From Heterodera schachtii (Eukaryota > Nematoda > Chromadorea > Rhabditida > Heteroderidae), in the NCBI GenBank assembly GCA_023374025.1, contig SIJG01000011.1, positions 2,480,932 through 2,544,931 of the forward strand: a stretch of DNA of 64,000 nucleotides. Reading direction: 5' to 3'. The position numbers and the translations under genes are program-made. Positions 1 to 11,239 of the stretch are shown piece by piece (position 1 is the first letter of the stretch; each line of letters starts with the position of its first letter). The notes beneath the pieces were generated by a model. It searched no databases, was not told the DNA's origin, and was given only the letters and a program-made list of their open reading frames with translations.

Positions 1-420
1 TGCATGCTTTTTACAACATTTATGATGAATTGATCAACATAAATTAATTATTTAAAAAGTACCTTTAAAAACTGATATTTACGGATGGTAATTTTATGTA
101 CATAAGACTCAGAAGTTTGTAAATGCTGAGTTTGCTGTTCATTTCGTAGTTGTTAGAACGTCATAAATTCAAAATTTTAATATAAAAATTCGCTAATATA
201 TTTATTTTCATTAATTGATAAATTTTTCTAATGGGAAATAATAGATTATAAATTAATTAAAGTTCAAAACTAAGGAAATTAAATTAGATTTCGCCACTAA
301 TAGAAGCAAACCATAATGTTGTTTTAATCTTTAAATCTGAATATTTTATTTTTTTAATAGCTAATAATGATAGTTGAAAAACATTCAATTTCATTTTGTT
401 TTTAATATGAATAAAGGTTT
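1..420. other. AT-rich non-coding, nothing recognised
   Basis: Plain AT-rich sequence on both strands. I see no open frame with normal composition, no RNA gene and no repeat end in it. Confidence 0.5.
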
Positions 421-429
421 TTATTACCT

Positions 430-640
430 TTTAAAATTTTTTCTATAAAGCGGCACCTATCAGCACCGCCGGACCCACAATATACCTTGGTTTGTGAAAT
501 TTTAGCCTTTTTGACGAAATTTTCGTGCCTAAAAGTCCGGGCTCTACTTATAAAAACATAAAAACACATACATATTTTGGCATTTGGCACATAAAAACTT
601 ATCGCACAAGTTTCGGGGCACATATTTTGCATTTTATTTA
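430..640 (+). repeat. Relic of a GC-tagged MITE with GC-core module
   Basis: A GC-rich block at 449-476 (CGGCACCTATCAGCACCGCC plus GGACCC) matches the GC-core module found in four other elements of the window, in plus orientation. It is followed by short words such as GCACATAAAAAC and CACATACATATTTTGG that resemble the iterated words at other MITE ends. No clean terminal inverted repeat or target duplication is visible, so this is probably a decayed copy. Short open frames crossing it on both strands look accidental. Confidence 0.5.
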
Positions 641-905
641 TTTTACATGTAAAAATACTTTCATGATTTGCTTATTAAATAAATTTACTTATTTTTATTT
701 ATTATAGTTTTATTTTAACTCGATATTTTCAACATTTTGAATTTTAAAAGATATATTTTTAATTATATTATAATATTTTAAAATAATTTTCTTCTATAAA
801 TGTCAATATTTTAAGAATTAAATTTAAAAAAATACAATTCTTAAATATTTTATGTATCTTTTAAGGCCTCATGTCATGACCCGACGTCGCTTATGCCTGC
901 TTTTT
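640..905 (+). repeat. Dispersed repeat R1, copy a
   Basis: This segment is a diverged direct copy of 10125-10405. Both contain AAATACTTT, TTTACTTATTTTTATTTA and TTTTAAAATAATTTTC, and both end in TATGTATCTTTTA followed by a CTCATG step and the GC-rich string CCCGACGTCGCTTA. The sharp rise in GC at the end is the best conserved part. Confidence 0.7.
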
Positions 906-1550
906 CCATTGAAGAGCTATTATTAAATAAATTTTAAACTAATTAATGTATATAGCTTTTTAAATATTTTCTTCTATATATTAATTTATTTTTTTCTTGT
1001 AAAAAGTAACATTTTTTACTTTTTTCAATAGTATAAATAATTTTTTCTTCTTTTTTAAAATGAATTTATAATATTTTATTATTTCACCGCTAACTCCATA
1101 AAGTATAGATCAATTGTGGGGTATTTTTAATTTGTTTATTAATACATTTTAAGTGCATAATTTAAATTTCATTATCGTCACATATTTAAATAGTAAATTC
1201 AAATTATATTTTTTTATTAATATTCAATAATCGATTAATTTAAGTGTTAATATTGCTCAAACAGATGAAATTTAAATAATCAAATATTACTTTTATATTC
1301 ATAAGGTAAGATTTTTTGGGACGTATGTTTTTTTTCATCGGCCACATCGCCATGCGAGCTTCTCATTGCGGAAACCCTACCCAAAAATAAGAATTCGAAA
1401 ATTGATGATATGTAAAAAAGAAAATAATAAAAGATGAAGAAAAAATATAAACTTTTTTAATAATTATTTGTAATTTAGTAAAGTCTAAGTGCAATTATTT
1501 TTGTTTAATTACAATTTAAAAAATATTAATTTACTTTTTTATATTGTTGG
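906..1550. other. AT-rich non-coding with one GC-rich shared motif
   Basis: Nothing gene-like. At 1337-1359 the block ATCGGCCACATCGCCATGCG stands out; an almost identical block occurs at 21172-21191. Confidence 0.5.
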
Positions 1551-1554
1551 AAAT

Positions 1555-1950
1555 TTTTAATTGAAATACGAAATGTTGTAATAAATTATACTTTTATATA
1601 ACTTTTTATTTTAAAAATACGAAATTGTAATAATAATTTATTTATTTTATTTGATTAATTGTTAAAAAGTTTATTAAGAATCTTTTATCTCTTTTTGCTC
1701 TTTAATCTCACGACTCCTTCCGTGAACCGACGCCGATCTTTTTTTGACTCGCTTGTTATTAATATGTACAATGATATTCTAAGATTTATGAATGCAAATT
1801 TATTTCAAGTTATGTTCTTATTTGCATTATATGACAAATATAAAAATAATTTAAAAGTTTATAGAAAATTAATTGTAAATATATTTTGCTTTTATAATTT
1901 TATCCTCGTTAACTCAAAATATTATTATTCATTAAAATTTAAATATTGAT
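1555..1950 (+). repeat. CTCACG repeat family, copy 1
   Basis: The upstream part contains AAATACGAAATGTTG and a TTTGATTAATTG run, then ATCTCTTTTTGCTC and TTTAATCTCACG ending at 1712. A GC-richer variable stretch follows (from 1713). Similarity to other copies resumes around TTGCTTTTATAATTTTATCC (about 1887-1906), before AACTCAAAATATTATTATT. The weak 96-codon open frame across this copy has the composition of its surroundings and is not considered a gene. Confidence 0.65.
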
Positions 1951-1955
1951 AGCTT

Positions 1956-3045
1956 AAAACATTTAATTATAATGATGATTGAAAATGTTTATACTTTTTT
2001 AGGCTAATTTGTCAATGTCTGAAACATTTAGAATTTAAATTATAATCGCATTAATTTTTATTTACTTTTAACGGAGTTTCAATAATACTATAAATAAATA
2101 TTTATTCATTCTTCAGTTTTTCCGTTTTATACATTATAAAATTTTTATTTACATGATTTTACTACTATAATATATTGTTTTATAATTATAATTTTGTTTT
2201 TAAATATTTAACACAAAAACTAATTAATAATCAATTGACTTATTCTATGATTTATATTTGTTTTATAATTTTCTCATAATAATATTTATTTGAATAAGCA
2301 TATTAAAAAAAATGATCATAATTAATAATTCTTTTTTTATTTATTTACAAATGCATATTCTGTTAAAAAATTTGCACTCTTTGAATAATTTTAAAAATAT
2401 AACAATTTTTGAAAGCAATAATTTATTGTTAGCTAATAATTATGTGATAAATAAAAAATATATTCTAATTTTTACTGGAAATTTTGATTGAGTTATAAAA
2501 TTTCTATTTGGTTTTTAATAACTTTTATTAAAAAGGAAATGTATTTTTAAATTGTATGTTAAAGAAAGAAAAATTATTTTACCTTTCAGTTTAAGATAAT
2601 GTTTTTTCAATTAACATTTGTCCGCATAAATTATTTGTTAAAAGCGTAATTTTCAGTAAATTTTTTATTTCTAATTAGTTTTATTTGGAATATTATATCA
2701 ATGATAATTCATTTAATTTCCCATTATATTTTTCGCTTATTGGATTTATTTTTTATAGTAAGAATTTGTTTCAGTAAAAAATATCCTACCATTTTTAATT
2801 AAATTTTGCGTTTGATTTTGTTTAAATTGAGTTCACCATTTTTTCATGGACCTTTTCGCACTTTTTCTAACATTCTTTTTTTTTTGTATTTTTTAGGACT
2901 TTTTAGGAAAGTTCTGTTAAATTCCAAAAAACCGAATATTCACAATTTTCGTACATAATTGCACAAATTTGTTTAAAGCATCATGATGAATTTTTTTGTT
3001 GAATTTTTCAAGAATATATCTTATTTTATTGTGTTTTTAATAAAA
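1956..3045. other. AT-rich non-coding, nothing recognised
   Basis: No coding signal, repeat terminus or RNA gene seen. Composition is close to the window background. Confidence 0.5.
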
Positions 3046-3049
3046 ATAA

Positions 3050-3190
3050 GCAATCACCTATTAAAATTTTATATTTTATAATAAAAATGCTTTAGTAATA
3101 ATTTCTACTCCAAATTAAACTAAGTTCCAGGTAGAAAATTATTTTCATTTAATAATTTAATAATTAGTTATCTGCGCTAAAAATTAACAA
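3050..3190 (+). repeat. Dispersed repeat R6, copy a
   Basis: Shares ATAATAAAAATGCTTTA, CAAATTAAAC and TTCCAGGT in the same order with 9420-9605 and 28170-28370, and ends near AATTAGTTATCTG. It is an old three-copy direct repeat of unknown class. Confidence 0.6.
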
Positions 3191-3263
3191 TAATTTTTTG
3201 AGGGCTAATCAATTATTTACTTCATTTTCATTTATTTAAATATTGTAAAAGTGGAAAATATTT

Positions 3264-3292
3264 TTTTCTTTTTTTGCTCTCTTAATCTCATG
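3264..3292 (+). repeat. CTCACG repeat family, copy 2 (interrupted)
   Basis: TTTTTGCTCTCTTAATCTCATGG matches the conserved 3' edge of the family, in the CTCATG variant. The 9-bp target duplication of the MULE-like element at 3301 starts at 3292, directly after this edge, so the element landed next to it. Confidence 0.6.
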
Positions 3293-3300
3293 GTCTGGAG

Positions 3301-4112
3301 GGCTACTCTACCCGACTTTTGGGGATTTGCAACTTGGGGACCCGAAATTTGGGGAACTCGACATTTGGGGAACTCGACATTTGGGGACCCGACATTTAGA
3401 GATTTTATTAAAACAAAAAAAAATATTTAAAAATTTTTCCAAATTAGACAAATTTACGACTGCTTTAGCCAGAGTTAATTCCATTGCAAGAAAAAATAAT
3501 AATATTTTCTAAATAACTCTGTTTCCGGACTCACCGTGAGGAGATAGCAGAATTTGAGTTCATACTAACAACAACACAATAGACAAACCACGAGACATTT
3601 TTTAAGTACAGTACACCTCTTTACAATTTTTATTTAAAATGCCCTTCCCAAGGGCCAATGGGAACACAAATTCGTTAAGGGCATTCAAAAAGTTCCAGAC
3701 GGCTTTTCTGTCTATTGCGTACAGAAAAAAATGCCGTCTTTTCTATTTCTTATCTTTCGAGTGACTTTGTGCGGTACTTTAAATTAATGTTTAACAAATT
3801 AATTTTTTTATGACTTACTTGCAAAGCAAATTTCAGTCCGGAAACTTAAAAAATATTATTTGGTTTTTTCTTGCAATGGAATTAACTCTGGCTAAAGCAG
3901 ACGTAATTTGTCGAATTTGGATAAATTTTTAAATTTTTTTTTGTTTTAATAAAATCCCCAAATGTCGAGTTCCCCAAATGTCGTATCTTCAAAAGACGTT
4001 CGATCCTCAAATGTCGGGTCCCCAAAAGTCGGGTCCCCAAAAGTCGGGTCCCCAAAAGTCGGGTCCCCAAATGTCGGGTCCCCAAGTTGCAAATCCCCAA
4101 AGTCGCACCACG
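3301..4112. mobile_element. MULE-like non-autonomous element with 9-bp target duplication
   Basis: The direct repeat GGTCTGGAG flanks the element (3292-3300 and 4113-4121). Its two ends are long inverted arms of about 200 bp: left 3313-3510, right about 3880-4100. Each arm starts near CGACTTTTGGGGATTTGC, continues with iterated words of the type TTGGGGACCCGACA, then an AT-rich part, then AGAGTTAATTCCATTGCAAG. The right arm carries more word copies than the left. No transposase is present. Short open frames in the arms are simple translations of the word array. The long arms and 9-bp duplication suggest a Mutator-type (MULE) MITE or foldback. Confidence 0.85.
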
Positions 4113-4121
4113 GGTCTGGAG

Positions 4122-6520
4122 TATGTTTTTGCTATTTTCTTTTCAGTAATAATTAATTTATTTGATTATATTTATTTTTCGTTTTTCTCCATTCATTTTT
4201 ATAATTATTATTTATTAAAAATTTATTTATGTATTTTTGATTTTAAGTTTTATATTTTGCATTATAAAATATATTTTATAACAATTTTGAACATTCTCTG
4301 TATTGTTATTGTGGGTTTTTCATCATTATATTTGATAGTACTAAATAAATTAATAATCATTTATCTATTTAATTTAATTTATTTTCTTCATTGGAATAAT
4401 TTTTTAAATGCTGCTTTTTTGTTTACCAAATGCTCATTTTGAAAAATATAAGTTAGCCGAAAAACCAAAAAAATTCTTTTAGTCTTATGTTGCTAAATGT
4501 TTTTAAAAAGTTCATATTTATTTAGTTTTTATTTAAAAATTTTAGCCTTCGTTAATGAGAAACCGAATTTTTACCTTTTGCAATATCAAAAGATTTACGC
4601 ATTTTTTTTGTTATAAATGTTTATCATTTTAACATATTATCCATTTGTTTTATTGCATTTTCTCAATTAATAAAAATTTTACATAAAATAATAATAAAAT
4701 TGTTGTATATTTGCATTATTTGTAAAAGGGTCAAACAAATAAAAAGAAAGCCAAAATTGTGGTTAAATTGAAATTATGGGCAAAAAAATGTATGATATAA
4801 AATAAATTTTATTTATTTAAAATTTAGAAAACATTTTTTATCGGTAAAATAATGAAGATTAATCATTTTCTCTCTCAGTTAAAATACAATAATTTTAAAT
4901 TATTATTTTCGTATGTTTTGTTTAATACAATATTTTTATTTTCATACAAAATATATTTAATTTCCTATTAAAAAATTGATTTCAAAAAACATGAGCACCT
5001 TTCTCAGTCATATATAAAGTTTTGATAAGCAAAATTTACTCAACTCTTACAATTTAAAGAATTACAATTTATAATCGATCATAAAATATTCATTTTTTTT
5101 CTTTAATTTTTATTTTTTAATTTTTAATTTCATGTTTTTAGGGTTTCGTTTATTATTTATAATATTTATTTTTTTTATTTACATGTTTAAATAAGTTTAA
5201 GGTTCATTTTCATTCTTCAGTTTTAATTTTAAAATCATTTTTATTAAAAACCCGCGGTCTTTTGTTTTTTAATTGGAATTATTTTGCATTATTTTCTGTC
5301 AAAATTCATTAATATTAGTAAAACAAAAACTGCTTTAATTATAAGTGAAACAAAATATTAAAGGCATCATAAGTAATTAAATAAAATTTTAAATATTTAA
5401 TAAATTAAAACTTTAAAGCACATTCAAATGATTCGATGTTATGCTATTTCTGTTTAGAAAAACAAAACTTTTAAGCAGATTAAAAAAATGTTGACTGAAT
5501 TTATTAATGCCTTTAGAATAAACATGCGAATATTTGAAAAAGCAACTCATAAAATAATCGACTTTCCATAAAAATAATTAATTCCGATTCCTAATAAATA
5601 TAAATTCTGATCAGTATTTTTTTAGTAAAAACAATTATTATAAAAAGCCAAAAATTTTACAGAAATCAGATTAAGGAAGATCAAATTTGCACTTTTGTTT
5701 TCTTCCATATTCATTTTTAAACTTTCAAATAATAAAAATAAAAAACGAATAAAATTTATATAAAAAAGAATAAATTATTAATAATTAAATAAAAACTAAA
5801 AATTACTATATTAAATGTAAATTGACATTGGGAAAATAAAGCAAATTTAACACAATGAAACTAAATTATTAATACGAGTAAAAATTATTCATCTTGTAAA
5901 TAAAACGACAACTTAAATTTCACATATGACTCATAATTTTTCACCCTAATGCTCATGAGATATTACCAAAAGAAATATAAAAGATAATCAATCACTAAAC
6001 ATATTTTACAAAATGCAAAAAATATTTAATATTACAATTAATTGTATGCAATAAAATGCTGATTTTTTAATATTCTTATCAAAAAACTGTATTAAGCAAT
6101 TGGTAAATTCATTCTTGCTTTCTGTCTTTTTTGTATTTTGATTAAAATAAATTTTTATTCTTTTTATAATTCATTCCTTAATTTCATATTGGAATAATAA
6201 ATTAAGTATATATTTTTTATGAAATATTATTTTGTTTTTTGCTGAATATTTTAACAATTTTTCCAGAATTAATATATGCTTATTAAAATATTAAATAAAA
6301 TACATATTATTGAAACTTTTTATTTTATATTTTATCCAGTTAATTATTTTAATAAATTTCTACTATCGAAGTTTCTCAAAAAATTAAAATATTCATTTAC
6401 AAAATAAAATTCAAAGGAGATTAATTTATTTTTTAAATTTTTTAAATTAATTTAGGCGAAAAATTATTTGAGTTTGTAAAAAAATAATTTAAATTTATTT
6501 TTGTTATAAAATATTCTACG
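4122..6520. other. AT-rich non-coding, nothing recognised
   Basis: 2.4 kb of background sequence. The 154-codon frame that begins in the preceding element continues to 4442, but it is rich in F, I, L, Y and N as expected from composition alone. No RNA gene or repeat end identified. Confidence 0.5.
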
Positions 6521-6524
6521 AATG

Positions 6525-7265
6525 AGGGCTAATTAAAATTAAATTTTATATTGTCAAAATGTATTATTGAATTTATTGGATTAAAATTTTTATAAAATTT
6601 AATTTTTTACATATTTTATTATATTTTGAATATTATCTATCATATTCATATTACTAAAAAATTGGAGTCCTTTTTGTAAATTATTTTATTTTAGCTTAAA
6701 AATTAATTTGTTTTATTAATTTAATTTTCGTTTAATTCTTTATGCATTGGTTAAAATTTTTAATTTATTAAATTTTTTTCGCCAAATGGACGTAAAAAAA
6801 TATCTTCAGTGAGTTCTTCTTATAACATTCAGTATTTTAAACTATTTAATGATGACATATTAAAAAGAAAATAATATTAATTTTGTGCGAGTAATTCGAA
6901 TATTTTTTTGTTTAACAAGATTTAACAGAATTTCTTTTATTTTCAATATTTATATTACATTTTATTTTGAGACAAATTTTATAAATAAATTTTTCTTTAG
7001 GTTTTTCAATTATGAAAATAATCCAATATTGATTAATTTATTCAAAACTAATTAATAAAATTAATGGTGATTATTTAAAATTAAAAAAAAACAATAATCA
7101 ATTTTTATGTTCTTTTTAATATTGTGATAAATTATTTTAATGTCATCAATTTTATTGGTTCCATAATTTTGATTATTTTAAATTATTTATCATAGAACTT
7201 ATTTTGCCTTTGAAGAATTTATTATTTTTTAAATTCAAATTAAATAAATTATTTTATTTTTAAAT
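6525..7265 (+). repeat. Dispersed repeat R3, third copy
   Basis: Starts at AATGAGGGCTAATT and runs parallel to about 14925-16210 and inverted to 34278-35200. Shared landmarks in order are ATTCAGTATTTTAAACTATTT, GTGCGAGTAAT, CCAATATTGATTAATTTATT, GTGATAAATTATTTT and TTTTTAAATAATGTCTGTT. It lacks the two insertions that lengthen the 15-kb copy. Confidence 0.7.
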
Positions 7266-7985
7266 AATGTCTGTTTTTTTATTTTCAGTGTTATATTTTA
7301 TTTTGTGTTAATTTCACTTATATTATTCCAAAATAAACAATTAAAAATTACTTTTTTTTTTAAATAATTAATATATGACTTTTGTTCAACCAATTTTTGT
7401 TATTTTGTTCTTTTTTCTTAATAAATATGATTTTTATCAATTAATGGAAAAAATAACATAGAATTTCCTTCCCGCAAAATTCTCTTCTTTTTAATTTGAT
7501 TAAGAGGGTTTTTATTAAAACGAATTAACACCTTCAAATTTTTGTAAAATACTGAAAAAATGGTACAAAAAATTTTTATAAGGAAGGTAAAAATATTCTT
7601 TCTTTTACAAAATATTTCAATTAAATTTTAATCGAATTAAACAAATATTGTTTTATCAAATTAGTTCATTATGATTTAATAAACAGAAAAGGAACAAATT
7701 TATTACAATGTAAATAATAAATGAATTAAATATTTACTTTTAATAAAAAATTTAATGGCAGGAGACGACAGAGCAAATACCTGAAAGGATAAGTTAAACT
7801 TATGATTCCAATTCTGGCGGCTAGTTTAATTGCATATAAAAAATAAAGAATAAAATAATTATGATAAATTTTAATTATAAAAATGTAAAAATTTTAGAAA
7901 AATTGCAATTATATGTAAAGAATAATAATTTTAAATGAATCTCGTTATCATTGCTTAGATAAGTTTCTGTGTTTTTTGATTTATA
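7266..7985. other. AT-rich non-coding with one GC-richer patch
   Basis: Nothing gene-like. The patch at about 7758-7825 (GGCAGGAGACGACAGAGC and TCCAATTCTGGCGGC) is richer in GC, but has no matching copy that I noticed. Confidence 0.4.
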
Positions 7986-7989
7986 TGAA

Positions 7990-8345
7990 ATTAGTGGGAA
8001 CCGCCCACTTCGGCGCCGGCCTTTTCGGCGCCGTTGCTAACAACTTTTCTCATTATCAACCAAATTAAATATTTTGTTATCATTCGAAAGCTCTTGAGAT
8101 TCTCTATTAGCCTGCAAAATTTCAAAAAAATTAGTTAGTTTACAAAATTTATGGCCAAAAAACCTCAAAAATTGACTTTTTCTTGGCTTTTTCGGCGCAG
8201 CCTGCCATAACTTTTGCAGTTTTTAATCATTTATTTCTATTTTGACATATGAATATAGAGCACACATAGAGCTTTCAAATGTTGTCAGATTGTCTAAAGT
8301 TAACTGACAAATAAAAAAGTTATAGCATTTAAAAATTTATATCGT
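7990..8345. repeat. Foldback relic with GC-rich tags
   Basis: Begins with the small perfect hairpin GTGGG-AACCG-CCCAC (about 7995-8009), then GGCGCCGGCCTTTTCGGCGC. The body has inverted arms: CATTCGAAAGCTCTTGAG on the left against AGAGCTTTCAAATG on the right, and TTTATGGCC against CATAACTTTTGC. It contains CTATTAGCCTGCAAAATTTC, which is also present in the element at 30473-31091, so it belongs to the same foldback superfamily. Confidence 0.6.
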
Positions 8346-9415
8346 TTACTGTGGAAAAAACTGAGCAAACTTGAAAAGAGTGAAAAATAATTATATGAAG
8401 TTAAAATTAAAAATAAAATCAAATAAAAGTATAAATAGACTGATGAAGAAAAATATATTTTATTAATTTGATATTTATTTTTTCAATTTTAATAAATAAA
8501 AATATTTTATGTAATATAATATATGAAAATATTTATCTGAATGTAATCCGTTTCAACTCAAGCTAAATTGCTTGGGTCAGGGTTTGTTTTGTAAAATTTA
8601 TAGTAGCCATTTAAACTCTATAATATTTAAAAAATTCGAAGTAATCTGGCTAATAATTTTATTTAATATTAGGTAAAATTTTAATTATTTTTATTCGATA
8701 TCTAAAAAAATCTTTAGAAGAATGTGTATTTGTATTTAATCAATCAATTTAATAAATTAAAACATATTTATTTTTAAAAATCTGATTAAAATCATAGAAA
8801 AAAATTCGAATTGTTGATTTTTGCACTTCTTAGGAATCGTTAAACCACAAATGGGATTGCATATTATTTTTTTAGTTTATAACAATATTTATAATCCTTT
8901 GTTGTAATTAATAGTCGATAAAAAAATTACATACGAAATACGAAAGATATTATCATTTGAATTTATTTTTATTTTATAAAATATGTAATAAAATATTTTT
9001 TATAATGAATTTTTTGACTTATAATCCAATTTTTTTGATACTTTTTAAATTTTTTTTATTTGCAGATATTATTGTTAAAAATTTTTAAATTTAATTAAAT
9101 AAAATGCTATGTTAAGATTTAATATCATAGATTTTTTAATTTATTCACTAGTATAAAATATGCTAATAAGGTTTTTCAATATTTTAAAGAGAACTTTTGC
9201 AGATATATATTGAAATATTTGAAAAGCAAAATTATTTTGCGAAATATTTTTTATCCCAAGCAAATTGCAATTAAATAGTTATACTTTGGGTAAAATTAGA
9301 TTAAATAATTACGAATTATTTTAAAATTGATCTTTTAGACTGACTCATTCATAATTTTAATTTATTTTTATATGAATTGATTTTTTTATTTTTTAAAAAT
9401 TTCTTACCAATTGTT
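8346..9415. other. AT-rich non-coding, nothing recognised
   Basis: Background sequence without coding or structural signal that I could support. Confidence 0.5.
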
Positions 9416-9419
9416 TAAT

Positions 9420-9605
9420 GCATTTTTATAATAAAAATGCTTTAATAATAATATCTATCTTCCAAATTAAACACACTTCCAGGTTGAAATTAGTGATATT
9501 TGTTAAGTACAATTTTTAATTAATAATTTAACGAACAATACATTTTTAAATGTTTTAGGCACATTTAAAAACTCACAAAATAAAATTTTCACTAATTTAG
9601 AATAT
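9420..9605 (+). repeat. Dispersed repeat R6, copy b
   Basis: Shares ATAATAAAAATGCTTTAATA, CAAATTAAACACA, TTCCAGGTTGAAA and TTTTAGGCACATTTAAAAA with 28170-28370. It is less similar to 3050-3190. Confidence 0.65.
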
Positions 9606-9875
9606 GGCAGGCAAACAACAAAAATTTAAAAAATAATAATTTGTAAATTAGGAAATGTCACTGTTAATAATTTGATGATAAAGTTTATTGAAAAAGCGCG
9701 CCGCAAAAAAGTTGAATAAAAAAGCAAAAATTGGTCCATGTTGTGTATATTTTTTAATTTTGTTGCTTAGAATTTATAAAAAAAAATTATTATAAACTCT
9801 TTTAGCTTTAAATATTCAAGATTTGTATTTAATAAATCATTCTTTATCGAAAAAAAAATAAATTAATAAAATCCG

Positions 9876-9975
9876 TATCCGTATACGGGTCCGCTTTTTT
9901 CCTGGATACGGATTTTAATGGAGTAAGGATTTTCCGTATTTTTAGTCCGTAATCCTGATCCTGATCCGTATTTTC
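9876..9975. repeat. Iterated word cluster (GGATACGGAT type), MITE relic
   Basis: Variants of ATCCGTATCC and its complement recur (TCCGTATCCGTATACGGG, TGGATACGGATTTT, CCTGATCCTGATCCGTATTT), like the subterminal words of other MITEs here. No terminal inverted repeat found. An 84-codon minus-strand frame covers the cluster and reads the words as repetitive peptide; it is probably not a gene. Confidence 0.5.
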
Positions 9976-10124
9976 TCAAAATGCCAATCTCTTTTTTATT
10001 TAAAAAATAAGTACAACTTTTAAACAAACTGATATTGTTTTTGTTAATTGCATAATAATTTTTTCTTTTAATCTCATGTTCTCCATGATTTTCTTTGCTA
10101 TTCCCATGCTTCTTCATTTTACAA

Positions 10125-10405
10125 TATAAAAATACTTTTTGCTTATTAAAAAATTTACTTATTTTTATTTATATTTTTAATATTTAGTTTTACTTTAACT
10201 TGATATTTTCAGAATTTTAAAGGTTATTTTTTAAAGAATATATTATAATTTTTTAAAATAATTTTCCTTTATAAATGTATATAGGTTTTAATATTTAAAT
10301 TTATTTCAAAAATTTTTTCACTAAATTACATAAATAAATACAATTTTTAAATATTTTATGTATCTTTTAGGGTCTCATGCCCCGACGTCGCTTACGCTTA
10401 TTTAT
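10125..10405 (+). repeat. Dispersed repeat R1, copy b
   Basis: Direct diverged copy of 640-905, ending in TATGTATCTTTTAGGG, CTCATG and CCCCGACGTCGCTTACGC. Copy a has a short extra string between CTCATG and CCCGACGTC. Confidence 0.7.
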
Positions 10406-11055
10406 TAATTAATATCTTTTATTATCCTCTGTTATATTTGTAATATATTTCTTTATTTCTTTTTTTAAATTTTTCTTGATCAACTCCTCATCCATAAAAA
10501 TAGCATTTTGTCGAGGCGATGTTTCCTGTGTTTTGCCCACATAAAATTATTTTTAAGTTATTAATGATGACGTGAATAAATGCAAATTCAATTTAAATAT
10601 TTATTATACGATTAATTTGAATATTTTTGTTTGATTAGCAGTTAATATAATTTCTTTTAAGTTAAATTATAATCTTTTGCTTTTTCCATAATAAAAATGA
10701 ATCCAATATTGATTTTTCAAAACTGATTTAACATTGGATTAATTGATTTAATTTTAATTATTCGTTTAAAATATTTTACAAATTATTCCTTTTCAATTTT
10801 TCTAATTTTTCTTCCATAAAAGAATAGAAAGATAAATTTTGTTTTTTAAAACCATTTAAATTAACATTAGAAATTGTAATAAAATGCATATTTTGCCACT
10901 AATAAAATTGTACTTGCTTCTTTAAAAATTTATTTTCTTGTAGTGAATTCGCACTTGTTAATAATGTATTTTATAGAAATTTATTTGTTTTTATTTTTTT
11001 TTATATGTGAATGTGATTAATTCTACCATAATGTTTTTTAAATTTAATCAATCTT
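10406..11055. other. AT-rich non-coding with faint R3 similarity
   Basis: Mostly background. Around 10590-10770, AATTTGAATATTTTTGTTTG and AATGAATCCAATATTGATT resemble R3, so this may be a strongly decayed fragment. Confidence 0.4.
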
Positions 11056-11059
11056 GAAC

Positions 11060-11235
11060 AAAATTTATGGCTGCAAGTACATCAGATACCCTGTTTTCAT
11101 TCATTTTTGGCCATAAGTTTGTTAAAAATTGAGAAATTTTTCGAAATTGTGCAGGATAATAAAGGAGTGGTAGTGATTGATTTCAACAATTTTTAATTTG
11201 GTTGACTTTGACAAAAGTTATCATTTTTCTTTATT
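11060..11235. repeat. Foldback superfamily fragment
   Basis: CATTTTTGGCCATAAGTTTG, GAAATTGTGCAGGATAATA and TTGGTTGACTTTGACAAAAG match parts of the foldback at 30473-31091. Termini are missing. Confidence 0.55.
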
Positions 11236-11239
11236 TTAG

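Noticed and set aside
449..476. Conserved peptide encoded by the GC-core (reading like AAPIGTAG)
   Set aside because: Differences among copies show no third-position bias and flanks contain stops; pairing of the arms is a better explanation.
3978..4442. 154-codon plus-strand open frame
   Set aside because: The start translates the TIR word array (SGPQK repeats) and the rest is composition-driven F/I/L/Y-rich sequence.
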